64,000 nt of DNA from Methylotenera_A sp040387095 (GTDB lineage Bacteria > Pseudomonadota > Gammaproteobacteria > Burkholderiales > Methylophilaceae), in assembly GCA_040387095.1 (NCBI GenBank), contig JAZKEJ010000017.1, positions 62,001-126,000 of the forward strand. Reading direction: 5' to 3'. The translations under genes and the position numbers were made by a program. A model generated the notes under the pieces. It was not told the origin of the DNA, did no database searches, and saw nothing but the letters and a program-made list of their open reading frames with translations. Each line of letters starts with the position of its first letter. Position 1 is the stretch's first letter. Positions 17,240 to 26,182 of this stretch are shown here, piece after piece.

Positions 17240-19552
17240 ATGATTAAATCTATATATTTATGTGTATTAAGTGCATTAGCAATCGGCTTTTCACACGTTG
17301 CATTTGCAGATCACAACGAAAGTATCGAGCTAGAAGAAGTTAGCGTGACCGCGCCGATTGATAGTCGTATTGTTAATCACCCAGCAACGGTTGAAAGCTA
17401 TACTAAGCAACAGATTCAAGACACAATCAATACTACAACTTCGCAACAAACCTTGAAATACTTGCCTAGCTTTCAAGTGCGTGAACGTTATATTGGCGAT
17501 CGAAATGGCCCCATTGCAACGCGCACAACAGGTACGCTTTCAAGCGCGCAAACGTTGCTCTATGCAGATGGCATTTTGCTTTCAAACTTGCTGGGCAACT
17601 CGTTTGGTTTCGCTCCACGCTGGGGCATGGTTACCCCAGAGGAGATTGAAAATGTCAATATTCTATATGGCCCTTTTTCTGCGCTGTATGCAGGTAATTC
17701 TTTAGGTGGCGTGATCAATATCAATACCCGCATGCCAACTAAGTTTGAAGTACACGCTAGCGCACAAGCTTTTGCTCAAAATTTTGAGCTATATGGAACA
17801 GGTAAAACCTTTGATGGTAATCACGAAACATTTTCTGCTGGTAATAAAGTCAATGATCTAAGTTTTTTGTTTACTGCGGATCGCTTAGATACGACTAGCC
17901 AGCCGATGCAATTTGCAAACAGCATTGCGCCAAGCACAACGGCAGGAAGCAGAACAGCTGTTACAGGTGCCTATCTGGACAAAGATCCTTCTGGTAAAAA
18001 TCGCGTCATTTTCGGTGCGACTGGCATTGATAAAAGCGAGCAGCATAACTTGAAATTGAAGGCTGTCTACGATATTACGCCCACCATTAAAGCTGCTTAC
18101 ACCATCGGCGTGTGGGATTTAGATAGTCGAAGTGATGTGGATAGTTATATTAAGGATGCAGCTGGCAACGCTGTTTATAACGGACGCATAACACTTAATG
18201 GACAAAATTATGACGCCTCTGGCTTTAATAATCCGAATCAAGCCGAGTCTATGCATATCATGCAGGCACTTGATATTAAATCGAATACTAAAGGCCTGTT
18301 TGATTGGCAGTTCACTTTATCTGACTACGATTACCTGAAAGATAAAAACAGTACTTCAAATGTGCCTTCAAGCGGGACAGTTGCTGCTGGTAATCCTTAT
18401 CTCAACAAGATTGGTCGTGTGGTCGATCAAAAAGGGACGGGTTGGACTGTATTTGATGCACGCGGGATATTTCGCGCGCTAGATGGCAATAATGATCAGC
18501 ATACGATTGAATTTGGCTACCATATTGATCACTACAATTTACGCAGCGACACCAATACAACAGCAGATTGGTCAGTGGGAAATAAAGGCGCACTGTTTGC
18601 AGCATCGCGTGGTGAAACCCAGACACAAGCATTGTATGTACAGGATAAATGGCAACTTGACCCACAATGGGCGCTAACGTTAGGCGCGCGTCAAGAGTAT
18701 TGGCAAGCAAGTGATGGTCGCAATCAAACTACCACAAATGCCGGGTTTCAAACCAGTCAGTACAAAGATGAATCGGATGAAAAATTTTCACCGAAAATCT
18801 CGTTAAGTTTTGAGCCGCAGCCTGCTTGGGGTTTTAGAGCGTCAGTTGGCCAAGCTTACCGCTTTCCAACCGTGGGTGAACTGTATCAGCAAGTCGTTAA
18901 TGGTACTTCGCTGGTACAAAATAATCCTGATTTAAAAACAGAAGAAGTCATTTCGGGTGAATTTACCGCTGAGCGCCGTTTTGCCAATGGCCTGATTCGC
19001 GCCAGTTTGTTTACGGAAAATAAATATGATGCGCTGATTTCTCAAACTGTTACCACAGGCGCCAATTGCTTGGGTACGCAGTGCACATTTATTCAGAATA
19101 TCGACCATGTGCGTACGCACGGCATTGAACTATCTACTGAATGGCAAGATGTATTGCTGCATGGCCTAGATTTGCTGGCTAATTTAACACTTACAGAAGC
19201 GGAAGTTTTGCGTAACCATGCTAACAGGGGCTTTGAAGGCAACAAGCCACTGCGAATTCCGAAAAGCATGTTGAAAGCAGTGGCCACTTACCACCAAGGC
19301 AACCATCTCACTTACAGCTTGGGCGCACGTTATAGTGGGCGTCAATACAATATGCTTGATAACAGTGACAGCAACCCGGATACATTTGGCGGTGCCAGCA
19401 AGTTCTTTTTTGTGGATGTGAAAGTGAATTATCAGTTTGCTGATAAATTCACCGCCAGTGTTGGCGTGGATAATCTCAATAATTATCAAGCTTATACTTT
19501 TCACCCGTACCCGCAACGTACGGGATACCTACAGCTAAAATTTGATTATTAA
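17240..19552 (+). CDS. TonB-dependent outer-membrane receptor
   Basis: This 770-residue receptor takes up a ligand across the outer membrane using TonB-ExbBD energy. It has a signal peptide ending ...VAFA (about 23), a TonB-box-like stretch (ELEEVSVTAP), a plug domain (about 40-165) with YGPFSALYAGNSLGGVINI near its end, and a long beta-barrel finishing in an aromatic residue (LQLKFDY). The barrel is rich in Asn, Thr and Tyr. The ligand is not determinable. Neighbouring DUF2946 and Cys-rich propeller proteins favour a metal or metal-chelate substrate, possibly copper, as inference. No Fur-box-like site was recognised upstream. Confidence 0.92.
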   Translation: MIKSIYLCVLSALAIGFSHVAFADHNESIELEEVSVTAPIDSRIVNHPATVESYTKQQIQDTINTTTSQQTLKYLPSFQVRERYIGDRNGPIATRTTGTLSSAQTLLYADGILLSNLLGNSFGFAPRWGMVTPEEIENVNILYGPFSALYAGNSLGGVININTRMPTKFEVHASAQAFAQNFELYGTGKTFDGNHETFSAGNKVNDLSFLFTADRLDTTSQPMQFANSIAPSTTAGSRTAVTGAYLDKDPSGKNRVIFGATGIDKSEQHNLKLKAVYDITPTIKAAYTIGVWDLDSRSDVDSYIKDAAGNAVYNGRITLNGQNYDASGFNNPNQAESMHIMQALDIKSNTKGLFDWQFTLSDYDYLKDKNSTSNVPSSGTVAAGNPYLNKIGRVVDQKGTGWTVFDARGIFRALDGNNDQHTIEFGYHIDHYNLRSDTNTTADWSVGNKGALFAASRGETQTQALYVQDKWQLDPQWALTLGARQEYWQASDGRNQTTTNAGFQTSQYKDESDEKFSPKISLSFEPQPAWGFRASVGQAYRFPTVGELYQQVVNGTSLVQNNPDLKTEEVISGEFTAERRFANGLIRASLFTENKYDALISQTVTTGANCLGTQCTFIQNIDHVRTHGIELSTEWQDVLLHGLDLLANLTLTEAEVLRNHANRGFEGNKPLRIPKSMLKAVATYHQGNHLTYSLGARYSGRQYNMLDNSDSNPDTFGGASKFFFVDVKVNYQFADKFTASVGVDNLNNYQAYTFHPYPQRTGYLQLKFDY

Positions 19553-19583
19553 TCTGACATCATTGCTGGCTCAAGTGAAAAAA

Positions 19584-19598
19584 TACAGTTCTACTGTA
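19584..19598. promoter_or_regulatory. Dyad TACAGT-TCT-ACTGTA ahead of the BNR gene
   Basis: A perfect 6-bp inverted repeat with a 3-nt centre lies in the 168-bp gap between the receptor and the propeller gene. Its size and symmetry suit a dimeric repressor site, but no regulator is identified and it could be a minor mRNA hairpin. Confidence 0.3.
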
Positions 19599-19720
19599 GA
19601 GTGAAAAATGGATATTTTGTCTTAACAAATCTTGGCTTGAACGTAGTGCACTGCCTTGTTAGCGCTGTGTTGTTTTAGAACTATATTATTTTTACCACTT
19701 TGCTTTAGAAGGTATAACAA

Positions 19721-20917
19721 ATGAAATATTTGATTTATTTAGTGATGTTTTTAATGAGTTTGCGAGTGCATGCACATGAAGAACACACTATTGCGCAAAA
19801 AAGCGTTTTGGCCATTAGCGTGACTATGGATACGCAAGGAAAATTATGGCGTGTCAGTGTAAAAGATGGTTTTGTACAGGTGGATAGCAGCACCGATTCA
19901 GGTAAAAGTTTTTCTAAACCGGTAAAAGCCAATCAAACTCCGCAGAAAATCAGCGCAGATGGCGAAGCGCGACCAAAAATTGCGATTTCCCAACAAGGCA
20001 ATATTTACCTTACCTGGACAGAAATGCTCGCAAAACCATTTGCAGGTTATGTTTGGTTTGCACGGTCAATCAACAATGGTAAAAGCTTTGAAAAACCTAT
20101 GGTTGTGCATAAAGACCGCGCTGAAATCACCCATCGATTTGATGCGTTGCATGTGGCACCAAATGGCGCAATCACTGTTACTTGGGTGGATAAACGCGAT
20201 TTATTAGCAGCTAAGGCCGCAGGAAAAAAATACGATGGCGCAGCAATTTATTATGCCGTTTCAAACGACAAAGGACTTAGCTTTGCGCCTGAGCAAAAAC
20301 TTGCTGATAATAGCTGCGAATGTTGCCGCATTGTGACTACCAATAAACCAGATGGTACAGTGGTTGTCATGTGGAGACATGTGTTTGAAGGCAGCGAGCG
20401 CGATCATAATATTGCGGAAATACCCAAAGCTAATGGCAAGCCAGAGCCACATCGCGCCACCTTTGGACACTGGGTGATTGACGGTTGCCCGCACCACGGT
20501 GCTGCGCTTGCCAGCGGTGGTGAGGGCAAAGATTGGTGGGGTTATCATATGGCGTATTTTGATGGTAAAGATGCTAGCCCTGGTTTATATTACAGCCGCA
20601 TGGATGGTGTTGCGTGGGCGTCATCACCAGCCAAAAAATTTGGTAATAATAAAAATCAGGCAGGGCACCCGGCGATTTTAAGTGTTGCAACTAAAACAGG
20701 CGCTGAGCATGTTTGGATTGTTTGGCGCGAGATCGAAGCCAAGAAAATTAAAATAATCGGCATGTTTTCAGATGACGGTGGCAGAAGTTGGAACGATGCA
20801 AAATTACTCGCTATTGCATCCGGTAAAGCAGATTATCCTCAGTTAATCGGTTACGATCAGCGCGTATATTTATCATGGAATACTGCAGTTCGCTACCAGC
20901 TAATCCCGCTCAATTAG
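19721..20917 (+). CDS. Exported Asp-box (BNR/sialidase-like) propeller with CxCC motif
   Basis: A signal peptide (MKYLIYLVMFLMSLRVHA) is predicted to be cut before H19, giving a mature N-terminus H-E-E-H. The body contains four Asp-box loops (S-x-D/N-x-G-x-S-F/W: near 57-64, 116-123, 181-188 and 345-352), typical of sialidase-like beta propellers. Unusual are C199-E-C201-C202 and a D-G-C256-P-H-H259 motif, which could bind a metal or form a disulfide. Sialidase catalytic residues were not convincingly seen, so an enzymatic role is not claimed. It lies after the TonB receptor on the same strand and probably works with it. Confidence 0.75.
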   Translation: MKYLIYLVMFLMSLRVHAHEEHTIAQKSVLAISVTMDTQGKLWRVSVKDGFVQVDSSTDSGKSFSKPVKANQTPQKISADGEARPKIAISQQGNIYLTWTEMLAKPFAGYVWFARSINNGKSFEKPMVVHKDRAEITHRFDALHVAPNGAITVTWVDKRDLLAAKAAGKKYDGAAIYYAVSNDKGLSFAPEQKLADNSCECCRIVTTNKPDGTVVVMWRHVFEGSERDHNIAEIPKANGKPEPHRATFGHWVIDGCPHHGAALASGGEGKDWWGYHMAYFDGKDASPGLYYSRMDGVAWASSPAKKFGNNKNQAGHPAILSVATKTGAEHVWIVWREIEAKKIKIIGMFSDDGGRSWNDAKLLAIASGKADYPQLIGYDQRVYLSWNTAVRYQLIPLN

Positions 20918-20940
20918 CAATACACTAGCCGTTAATCATA

Positions 20941-20968
20941 TTGAAAATAGCAAAATTCGTCCCCACCT
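20941..20968 (+). promoter_or_regulatory. Heat-shock (sigma-32) promoter of clpB
   Basis: TTGAAAA (20941-20947) and CCCCACCT (20961-20968), 13 bp apart, match the RpoH consensus (CTTGAAA, 11-16 bp, CCCCAT). They lie about 30 bp before clpB, a classical RpoH target. AAGGAGA at 20984-20990 is the ribosome binding site. Confidence 0.8.
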
Positions 20969-20995
20969 TGGTTACAACCAATTAAGGAGACCAAT

Positions 20996-23581
20996 ATGCG
21001 TTTCGATAAATTAACTACTAAATTTCAGCAAGCGTTAAGTGATGCGCAAAGCATCGCTGTGGGCGCTGATAATACGGCGATTGAGCCGCAACATTTGCTA
21101 TTGGCTTTGTTGCAAGAAGATAATGGCGGCGCGGCCTCATTGCTTTCGCGCGCAGGCGTTAATCTTGCGCCGCTTAAATCTCAATTAAACAGTGCTATCG
21201 CTAATCTTTCAAAATCGACTGCATCCAATGGCGAAATCTCAATTTCCCGTGATTTGAATAACCTGCTCAATGTCACCGATAAGCTCGCGCAAAAGCGTGG
21301 TGATGCTTATATTGCCAGTGAGATGTTTCTATTGGCACTGGCTGAAGATAGGGGCGAAACTGGTAAATTACTTAAACAACATGGCTTAACCAAAACTGCG
21401 CTAGAAGCTGCTGTTATGGCTGTGCGTGGTAGTGAGCATGTCAACGACCAAGAAGGTGAAAGCAATCGTGAGTCCCTGAAAAAATATACAGTCGATTTAA
21501 CCGAGCGTGCCAGTTTGGGCAAATTAGACCCTGTCATCGGGCGGGATGATGAGATCCGCCGCGTGATCCAAGTGCTGATGCGTCGCACTAAAAATAACCC
21601 TGTGTTGATTGGTGAACCAGGCGTGGGTAAGACAGCGATTGTGGAAGGCTTGGCGCAGCGCATTATCAATGAAGAAGTGCCTGATTCATTAAAAGGTAAA
21701 AAGGTATTGTCACTGGATATGGCAGCTTTGTTAGCGGGTGCTAAATACCGCGGCGAGTTTGAAGAACGCTTAAAATCAGTATTAAAAGAACTTTCTCAAG
21801 ATGAAGGCCAGACCATCGTGTTTATCGATGAATTGCATACCATGGTGGGCGCAGGCAAGGCTGAAGGCGCAATGGATGCGGGCAATATGCTCAAGCCTGC
21901 CTTGGCGCGCGGTGAATTGCACTGCGTAGGGGCGACCACTTTAGATGAGTATCGCAAATATATTGAAAAAGATGCCGCTTTAGAGCGCCGCTTTCAAAAA
22001 GTGCTGGTGGATGAGCCTACCGTTGAGGCAACCATTGCGATTTTGCGCGGTTTGCAGGAAAAATATGAATTGCATCATGGTGTTGAGATCACTGACCCTG
22101 CGATTGTGGCGGCGGCTGAGTTGAGCCATCGATATATCACAGACCGCTTTTTACCGGATAAAGCCATCGATTTGATTGATGAAGCGGCTTCACGCATCAA
22201 GATGGAAATCGACTCTAAGCCCGAAGTGCTGGATAAACTTGAGCGCCGTGTCATTCAGCTCAAAATTGAGCGTGAAGCGGTGCGCCGCGAAAAAGATGAG
22301 GGCAGCCGCAAACGTTTCGACTTGATTGAAAAGGAAATCGAAAAACTAGAAAAAGAATACGCAGACTTAGAAGATATCTGGACCTCGGAAAAAGCGCAGG
22401 TGCAAGGTACCAGCCATATCAAAGAAGCCATTGATAAAGTTAAATTCGAGATGGAAGAAGCCACGCGTAAAGGTGAATGGCAAAAAGTGTCTGAACTGCA
22501 ATACGGCAAATTGCCGGCTTTAGAAGCGCAATTAAAAGAAGCTTCAAACTCGGAAGCGAACGCAACACAGACCAAAAACAGGATGTTGCGTACCGAAGTG
22601 GGCGCAGATGAAATCGCAGAAGTGGTGAGCCGGGCAACGGGAATTCCTGTCAGCAAAATGTTAACTGGCGAGCGTGAAAAATTGCTGACCATGGAAACTA
22701 AACTGCATGAAAGAGTGGTTGGCCAAGATGAAGCGGTTCGTTTGGTCTCAGATGCGATTCGCCGTTCACGCTCAGGTTTAAGCGACCCTAATCGCCCTTA
22801 TGGCAGCTTCTTGTTTTTAGGCCCTACTGGTGTTGGTAAAACTGAGCTTTGCAAAGCGCTTGCAGGCTTTTTATTCGACTCGGAAGAACACCTGATTCGC
22901 ATCGACATGAGTGAGTTTATGGAAAAACACAGTGTCGCGCGCATGATTGGCGCGCCGCCAGGCTATGTGGGCTATGAGGAAGGCGGCACATTGACTGAAG
23001 CGGTACGCCGCAAACCATACAGCGTGATTTTGCTGGATGAAGTGGAAAAAGCGCATCCAGATGTATTCAATGTGTTGTTACAAGTGCTGGATGATGGTCG
23101 CTTAACCGATGGCCAGGGTCGTACCGTGGACTTTAAAAATACCGTGATTATCATGACGTCTAATCTTGGCGGTCACATGATTCAAAGCATGGCAGACCAG
23201 GATTACCAAGTGGTGAAACTGGCGGTGATGGGCGAAGTAAAAACCCATTTCAGGCCTGAGTTCGTCAACCGTATTGATGAAGTGGTCGTTTTTCATAGCC
23301 TGGGTGAGGCGCAAGTGAAATCCATTGCGCAGATTCAAATTCAGTTGCTGGCTAAGCGTTTAAGTGCAATGGACATGACGTTGAATATGAGTGATTCAGC
23401 CATTGCGGAAATTGCCAATGCAGGTTTTGATGCGGTTTATGGCGCAAGGCCGCTGAAACGCGCGATTCAAAGTGAGATTGAAAACCCATTGGCGCGTGAG
23501 ATTTTGGCTGGCAGTTTTATGCCAAAAGATACGATATTTGTGGACCATAAAAGTGGAAAGATGACGTTTACAAAAGCTTAA
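20996..23581 (+). CDS. clpB: Disaggregase chaperone ClpB
   Basis: ClpB is a hexameric AAA+ ATPase that, with DnaK, extracts polypeptides from aggregates after heat stress. The 861-residue protein has the Clp_N repeats (about 1-145), the first AAA+ domain with Walker A GEPGVGKT (about 206-213), the coiled-coil middle domain (about 410-525, Glu/Lys rich), and the second AAA+ domain with Walker A GPTGVGKT (about 605-612) and ILLDEVEKAHPDV. No ClpP-binding IGF/L loop is evident, consistent with a disaggregase. It stands alone behind a sigma-32 type promoter. Confidence 0.97.
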   Translation: MRFDKLTTKFQQALSDAQSIAVGADNTAIEPQHLLLALLQEDNGGAASLLSRAGVNLAPLKSQLNSAIANLSKSTASNGEISISRDLNNLLNVTDKLAQKRGDAYIASEMFLLALAEDRGETGKLLKQHGLTKTALEAAVMAVRGSEHVNDQEGESNRESLKKYTVDLTERASLGKLDPVIGRDDEIRRVIQVLMRRTKNNPVLIGEPGVGKTAIVEGLAQRIINEEVPDSLKGKKVLSLDMAALLAGAKYRGEFEERLKSVLKELSQDEGQTIVFIDELHTMVGAGKAEGAMDAGNMLKPALARGELHCVGATTLDEYRKYIEKDAALERRFQKVLVDEPTVEATIAILRGLQEKYELHHGVEITDPAIVAAAELSHRYITDRFLPDKAIDLIDEAASRIKMEIDSKPEVLDKLERRVIQLKIEREAVRREKDEGSRKRFDLIEKEIEKLEKEYADLEDIWTSEKAQVQGTSHIKEAIDKVKFEMEEATRKGEWQKVSELQYGKLPALEAQLKEASNSEANATQTKNRMLRTEVGADEIAEVVSRATGIPVSKMLTGEREKLLTMETKLHERVVGQDEAVRLVSDAIRRSRSGLSDPNRPYGSFLFLGPTGVGKTELCKALAGFLFDSEEHLIRIDMSEFMEKHSVARMIGAPPGYVGYEEGGTLTEAVRRKPYSVILLDEVEKAHPDVFNVLLQVLDDGRLTDGQGRTVDFKNTVIIMTSNLGGHMIQSMADQDYQVVKLAVMGEVKTHFRPEFVNRIDEVVVFHSLGEAQVKSIAQIQIQLLAKRLSAMDMTLNMSDSAIAEIANAGFDAVYGARPLKRAIQSEIENPLAREILAGSFMPKDTIFVDHKSGKMTFTKA

Positions 23582-23603
23582 TTTACGCGCAAGCTAAATA
23601 TTG

Positions 23604-24566
23604 ATGAAAGCACCTATTGCTACTTTTTTAGTATTAACTATATACCTAGCAATGGGCGCTGGAATCAGTTTGGCTAATGAAGCAAATCGGTTTAAAGCGA
23701 CTGACCAAGAAACTTTTGATAATGAGCCGCCTATTATTAAAACTATGCTTGAGCAAGCAAGTGTGCTTTTGGCTGATGAAGATAATACGGATGCGGCTTG
23801 GCAAGCCGCTAATTTTTACTGTGAAGCTGCGCGTTACGGCAGTGCCGAAGGTATGTATCGTTTAGGTATGCTTTATGCGTTTGGGCGTGGTGTACCAGCA
23901 AGCCGTGATTATGCAGCTAATTTATTTGGTATTGCTTCTGCGCATGGGCATTTTGAAGCACAGAAAATGTTGGAAACAATTGAAATTAAAACCACTGATA
24001 CGCCAGCTTGCGTTTTAGAGGCGGTTGCACCAGAGCGACAATTGGCGCAGCAATATGCAGATGCGCGTTTTTCCAATCAATCGACCAGTATTGATGCTTA
24101 TGTTCAGAGTTTGCCTAAAAGCAAGCGTTGGGTGGTTGATTTAGTTGCAGTAATTTCAGGTTGGTATAAGGTGGATGAGCGATTGATACTCTCAATTATT
24201 GCCGCTGAATCTAACTTTAAGGCGTTAGCGCGGTCCAATAAACAGGCACAAGGCTTAATGCAGATCATTCCAGCAACGGCTGACCGATTTAATGTAAAAA
24301 ATGCGTATGACGCCAGCCAAAATATTAAAGGTGGTGTCAAATATATGCGTTGGTTGCTGTCATATTTTAGAGGGGATGTCACTCTGGCAGTGGCGGCTTA
24401 CAATGCGGGTGAGGGTGCAGTAGATAAATACAAGGGTGTGCCGCCTTATAAAGAAACGCGCACTTATGTTAAAAAAGTGTTGGGATTGTATCAAGTTAAA
24501 CGACACCATTTTGATGCCAGTATTGCAAGGGCATCACCAGTTTTATTGAAAGCGAGTTCAAAATGA
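23604..24566 (+). CDS. Lytic transglycosylase (SLT domain) with Sel1 repeat
   Basis: An N-terminal signal sequence is followed by a Sel1-like repeat (GSAEGMYRLGMLYAFGRG, about 79-96, and the following AHGHFEAQKML) and a C-terminal SLT domain (about 185-300). The catalytic Glu is in AAESNFKA, followed by QGLMQIIPATA and AVAAYNAGEGAV. Such enzymes cleave peptidoglycan glycan strands in the periplasm, leaving 1,6-anhydro ends. The ATG at 23604 follows a TTG and is chosen as start. Its stop overlaps the start of the lipoprotein gene (ATGA), so the two are probably coupled. Confidence 0.88.
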   Translation: MKAPIATFLVLTIYLAMGAGISLANEANRFKATDQETFDNEPPIIKTMLEQASVLLADEDNTDAAWQAANFYCEAARYGSAEGMYRLGMLYAFGRGVPASRDYAANLFGIASAHGHFEAQKMLETIEIKTTDTPACVLEAVAPERQLAQQYADARFSNQSTSIDAYVQSLPKSKRWVVDLVAVISGWYKVDERLILSIIAAESNFKALARSNKQAQGLMQIIPATADRFNVKNAYDASQNIKGGVKYMRWLLSYFRGDVTLAVAAYNAGEGAVDKYKGVPPYKETRTYVKKVLGLYQVKRHHFDASIARASPVLLKASSK

Positions 24567-25117
24567 AAAATTTATTTGTATTATCAAATGCGTTAGCTTT
24601 AATTTTTGCCTGTGTGCTTATTTCTGGCTGTGCCAGCACAGGCCCGCAACAGGCAAAAATTGAAAGAATTACGCCAGAAGATTTAGCCAAGTTAATACCT
24701 CCAGCAGTTGCGACGGTGAGTTTGGATGAGATTGTCAGCGATTCTAAACAGAATAAAACGCCAGATGAAATTATTGCAAAAATCAAAGCGAGTAATTCCC
24801 GCTATGAGTTAACGCCCGCGCAGACTTTAAATTTAAACAAACAAGGTGTAGATAGTAAAGTGCTTGATTATATTCATCAAAGTAATGAATTGGCGAAGCA
24901 GAATGCGATTGCAGACGAAATGAACAAGCGCATAGTAGAAAGAGCCGAAGCCGAAAAACTATTGAAACGTGAGCGTGATTTTGCCAGAGGCGGTTTCTAT
25001 GATCCATTTTGGGGACCTAGATATGGCGGATTTTACGGTAGTCCTTATTTCGGCTACGGCAGAGGGTTTGGTGGACGTTTCGGTTGGGGTGGATTCGGTC
25101 CCTATGGCTGGTGGTAG
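24563..25117 (+). CDS. Lipoprotein with Gly/aromatic-rich C-terminus
   Basis: The 184-residue protein has a signal peptide ending in the lipobox LISGC (Cys about 23). An alpha-helical middle part contains ELTPAQTLNLNKQGVDSKVL, a motif that recurs in uncharacterised envelope lipoproteins. A charged helix (about 115-142) follows, then a tail of about 40 residues made almost wholly of Gly, Phe, Tyr and Trp. I do not recognise a named family. Overlap with the transglycosylase stop suggests a joint role in the envelope. Confidence 0.7.
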   Translation: MKNLFVLSNALALIFACVLISGCASTGPQQAKIERITPEDLAKLIPPAVATVSLDEIVSDSKQNKTPDEIIAKIKASNSRYELTPAQTLNLNKQGVDSKVLDYIHQSNELAKQNAIADEMNKRIVERAEAEKLLKRERDFARGGFYDPFWGPRYGGFYGSPYFGYGRGFGGRFGWGGFGPYGWW

Positions 25118-25184
25118 ATGATTTTGCATTGCAAGCCAAACACTGTTGCGCATGCAATGCAGATAAGTTTTTGTATTGCTATAA

Positions 25185-25700
25185 TTAATCCATATTGCTT
25201 TTTATCATAGCAACCAATTGGTCCAGTGCTGTTGACCAACCTTCTTGAAACCCCATCTTTTCATGTTGTTGGCGACTTTCCCGATTAGGATGTAAGACAA
25301 TAGCGGTATATTTCATACCTTTTTCATGTGCTTCTAATAAAATAATTGCCGTCATGGATAGTTCTGCACATTCATGACCAGGTGATTGTTCTGGCTGCTT
25401 GGCTGGACGAAAACCTGGTTCCAATGCATTAGTCCAGCTTAATTTTTGGTTTGGTATTACTTCTAAATAACATCCATTATTTGGAAAACGCTGACCTTCT
25501 GGCGATTGCATGGTGGTACTGAATTTTCCACCTGGACGCAAATCATTTTCGCACTCCACAGTTTTCCACGGTTGTGGGCAAAACCATTGTTTAAGTTGTT
25601 CAGGGTGCGTCCATGCTGCCCACACTAATTCACATGGCACATCGACGATGCGCTCCAATACAAGATCTAACTCAGGATTAATTTTAAACGATGACGTCAT
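25185..25700 (-). CDS. SRPBCC / AHSA1-like domain protein
   Basis: This 171-residue protein has the START-like fold of the AHSA1 group: an initial strand and helix (LERIVDVPCELVWAAWTHPE), then LKQWFCPQPW and a GGKFSTTM segment, ending in a long helix (GWSTALDQLVAMI). The family binds small hydrophobic ligands or acts as a stress-related cofactor; the ligand here is unknown. Such genes usually sit directly after an ArsR-type repressor gene. Here that partner (25697-26032) is a pseudogene whose stop overlaps this ATG as ATGA, so expression may now be altered. Confidence 0.85.
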   Translation of the reverse strand: MTSSFKINPELDLVLERIVDVPCELVWAAWTHPEQLKQWFCPQPWKTVECENDLRPGGKFSTTMQSPEGQRFPNNGCYLEVIPNQKLSWTNALEPGFRPAKQPEQSPGHECAELSMTAIILLEAHEKGMKYTAIVLHPNRESRQQHEKMGFQEGWSTALDQLVAMIKSNMD

Positions 25701-26032
25701 TTTTCATTCTCCTTCAGATTTATTGATAATAAGTAATTATCTAATTGATCAAGCCGTTGCTGCCAAAATTGCTGATATTGCGTTAGAAAGTCGGCAATCT
25801 CTTGCAACGGTTTGCTTCAAGTTTGCAATGCCGGGATTGTGTTTGACGAGTTTGGCTAATAAGACCTGCGTGCTACAACACTTTTATATGTTTAATCACT
25901 GCAGGTAAACTCATTTCAAATGATGCGGCGAGTTCATTAACCCAAGTTTCACCCAGCCAGGCGCGCATTAATAGCGCGGCGAGTTGGGTCTGCCAATTCG
26001 GAAAAGATAATGCTAAATTGGACTACTGTCAT
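25697..26032 (-). pseudogene. Decayed ArsR-family transcriptional regulator
   Basis: Reading the minus strand in successive frames recovers an almost complete ArsR winged-helix repressor. MTVVQFSIIFSELADPTRRA comes first. After a frameshift comes VNELAASFEMSLPAVIKHIKVL (recognition helix), a TAG stop at the KVL/HAGLISQTRQT junction, and after a second frameshift PLQEIADFLTQYQQFW then QQRLDQLDNYLL. At least two frameshifts and one nonsense change inactivate it. The final TGA overlaps the SRPBCC start, the normal layout of intact ArsR/SRPBCC operons. Sequencing error cannot explain the in-frame TAG plus two separate shifts easily. Confidence 0.85.
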
Positions 26033-26057
26033 TGTTAAGCTTGTGTATTTAACTAGC

Positions 26058-26083
26058 ATTAATTAACCATTTAGTTAATTAAT
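26058..26083. repeat. Perfect 10-bp AT-rich inverted repeat
   Basis: ATTAATTAAC (26058-26067) and GTTAATTAAT (26074-26083) flank a 6-nt loop. It is 26 bp upstream of the decayed ArsR gene and 100 bp before yjbQ. The dyad could be the old ArsR operator or part of the yjbQ promoter region. The rest of 26033-26182 shows nothing else recognisable. Confidence 0.4.
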
Positions 26084-26182
26084 TTAAAGATTAAATTAAG
26101 CGTTATGCGAGGACAACTATTTTTTAAAAAAAAATAAACGAATAAGTTATGCTTATGATATTAAGCGAAAGGTTTTTTAAGC

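Noticed and set aside
22255..22692. 145-residue minus-strand open frame inside clpB
   Set aside because: Its Ser-rich product mirrors the Glu/Lys-rich ClpB middle domain; it is an antisense artefact.
25510..25908. 132-residue plus-strand open frame over the SRPBCC gene and ArsR pseudogene
   Set aside because: The minus strand carries clear homology to known families through this stretch; the plus-strand frame has none.
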